64,000 bases of DNA from Owenia fusiformis (taxonomy: Eukaryota; Annelida; Polychaeta; Sabellida; Oweniidae). The stretch spans positions 17,839,754-17,903,753 of the forward strand of contig CAIIXF020000011.1 of the NCBI GenBank assembly GCA_903813345.2. Reading direction: 5' to 3'. The position numbers were made by a program, and so were the translations under genes. The stretch's first letter is position 1. Every line of letters begins with the position of its first letter. A model generated the notes under the pieces. The model did not search any database and was not told the origin of the DNA. It saw only the letters and a list, made by a program, of their open reading frames with translations. This document shows, in pieces, positions 62,657-64,000 of the stretch.

Positions 62657-62879
62657 CTGGAAATGAGATACAGTACTTTCAACATACTATAGACATGTTG
62701 TTGTACTATTGATAATAAAATACAGCTATGCTATACAATTCCAATTTACAGCTAGCAAAAATTCACACAACAATACCCATTACATTAATTTGAAACGAAC
62801 ACCTTAGATTTTTCCAAGCAATTTTGAAAAAAATTTGTATAAGGACTTATCATTAACATATTTTCCCCAAATATGAAGA

Positions 62880-62992
62880 AAATCTGTATATTGGTGTTTG
62901 AGTCATGCTAGATGGCCAGACTGATGGATGGACGGATGGAGGGCTTCACTATATCCCAACTGAACATCATTCGTATGGGATAATATTTGGGT
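62880..62992. repeat. Degenerate relative of the (ACGG)n-tailed family
   Basis: ATGGATGGACGGATGGAGGG is followed by CTATATCCCAACTGAACATC and ATTCGTATGGGATAATA. This matches the tail of the block at 59391-59545 with a decayed hairpin. Confidence 0.7.
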
Positions 62993-63051
62993 TTGTAGAG
63001 GATATCCAGATGTCATTCCTTTGTATTAAAGGAATTCCAGTGAAGTAGACT

Positions 63052-64000
63052 CACATTTATGTTCCTTTCACAAGAGTCACACTTCTCATCCAGTGTTATT
63101 GGCATTGCCGCATTCCTTGCAAATACAGAACTGTGTTCATTACTGTGCGTATTGTTCCTTTCTCTGGCTTCTCCAAAATAAAGATTTGATGATTCCAATT
63201 GAATATTGTTTGACAATTGTTTTGTTTTTGATAATTCAATCCAGAATTTCCACTTCATTGATGTCATTTCATCATATGAGACTGGTTCGAATGAATAATT
63301 TTCAAATGAATACGATCTCCCGAAATGCCATTCAAACAATTTTATCAAATTCCACTCAACTGAAGAAAATTTTGCCCTGTGTTGAATATCTAATGTTATA
63401 ATTTCATCAGGCAGAGTTTTTTTATCCAATGAAGGATTCAAATCACACGGGCCTGTAGCAATATTTCGATAAAGGGACAGGACAGTATGATCATTTTGCT
63501 CAGTCCTATCTGGCTTTTTTGTATCATTGAATAAAATGTTTGATACAACATTTTGCTCAGTCCTATCTGGCTTGTTCATATCATTGAATAAAATGTTTGA
63601 TACAACATTTTGCTCAGTCCTATCTGGCTTGTTTGTATCATTGAATAAAATGTTTGATACAACATTTTGCTCAGTCCTATCTGGCTTGTTTGTATCATTG
63701 AATAAAATGTGTGATACAACATTTTGCTCAGTCCTATCTGGCTTTTTTGTATCATTGAATAAAATGTTTGATACAACATTTTGCTCAGTCCTATCTGGCT
63801 TGTTCGTATCATTGAATAAAATGTTTGATACAACATTTTGCTCAGTCCTATCTGGCTTGTTTGTATCATTGAATAAAATGTTTGATACAACATTTTGCTC
63901 AGTCCTATCTGGCTTGTTTGTATCATTGAATAAAATGTGTGATACAACATTTTGCTCAGTCCTATCTGGCTTGTTTGTATCATTGAATAAAATGTGTGAT
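63052..64000 (-). CDS. Hypothetical open frame through a 57-bp repeat, possible alternative 5' exon
   Basis: On the minus strand one frame is open from the right window edge to the TAA near 63013. It first runs through 19-residue repeats (NKPDRTEQNVVSNILFNDT) and then about 140 unique residues including SFENYSFEPVSYDEMTS and EKCDSCERNIN. At 63051 the sequence AAT|GTGAGT is a strong splice donor in phase 0, the phase needed to join KDM1A exon 2 at 62656. I recognise no domain. Because the repeat period is a multiple of three, an open frame through the array is not strong evidence of coding. The unique 420 bases are better evidence. It could be a KDM1A alternative first exon, a separate gene, or chance. 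Confidence 0.3.
63476..64000. repeat. 57-bp minisatellite, running off the window edge
   Basis: About nine near-identical 57-bp units each contain ACATTTTGCTCAGTCCTATC (starts at 63548, 63605, 63662, 63719 and so on). Copies differ by single substitutions such as gtttgata/gtgtgata. The array continues past base 64000. Confidence 0.97.

Noticed and set aside
63576-63983. Second open frame (SQIGLSKMLYQTFYSMI repeats) in the 57-bp array
   Set aside because: The alternative frame through the same repeat does not continue into unique sequence. Only the other frame is kept, with low confidence.

Overview
This is a window from an animal nuclear genome. It is AT-rich, has large introns with GT-AG splice sites, and is loaded with tandem repeats and small DNA transposons. 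Three host genes can be supported: a lysine-specific histone demethylase (KDM1A/LSD1), a CYP2-type cytochrome P450 and a GT10 alpha-1,3-fucosyltransferase. Intron-rich conserved genes, a tRNA-derived SINE, mariner/hAT/pogo-type elements and (GACG)n-tailed repeat families suggest a marine invertebrate, perhaps a lophotrochozoan (mollusc or brachiopod) or an invertebrate deuterostome. The species cannot be fixed from the sequence. No retrovirus, LTR element, Polinton or LINE reverse transcriptase was recognised.

Bases 1-19395 hold no gene I can support. They contain inverted-repeat elements (861-1515, 3564-4451, 5624-6132, 15810-16528), a direct duplication (8640-9840 / 10790-11520), a nuclear-receptor-half-site-rich repeat (2740-3120) and a SINE (18463-18787). 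The fucosyltransferase exon lies at 19396-20542 (+). It is followed at once by a 34-bp tandem repeat and then a 160-bp one. Bases 22000-28370 are duplicated and repeat-derived intergenic DNA.

Bases 28381-38480 form a large inverted structure. Two arms of about 2.1 kb, each carrying three roughly 355-bp tandem units with octamer and CRE motifs, flank a minisatellite-rich spacer. The left arm carries a 620-bp TIR element whose empty site is preserved in the right arm. The right arm runs into the 3' end of KDM1A, and the last KDM1A codons resemble a minisatellite unit of the arm.

Bases 38462-62656 (-) are KDM1A: 17 exons and 740 codons, with only the first coding exon missing. One 12.6-kb intron (41592-54171) holds a complete five-exon P450 gene on the opposite strand (48381-53107). 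It also holds a 5.4-kb TIR element (42601-48001) that contains an apparently intact mariner whose transposase has a 144-bp intron. Upstream of KDM1A exon 2, an open frame of about 950 bases (63052-64000, -) runs through a 57-bp repeat and ends at a good splice donor in phase with KDM1A. It could be an alternative 5' exon or a chance frame.

The three host genes have no obvious shared pathway. KDM1A is a nuclear chromatin enzyme, the P450 is an ER-bound monooxygenase and the fucosyltransferase is a Golgi enzyme. Their link is positional: the P450 is nested in KDM1A, and all three have tandem repeats starting at or across the stop codon.
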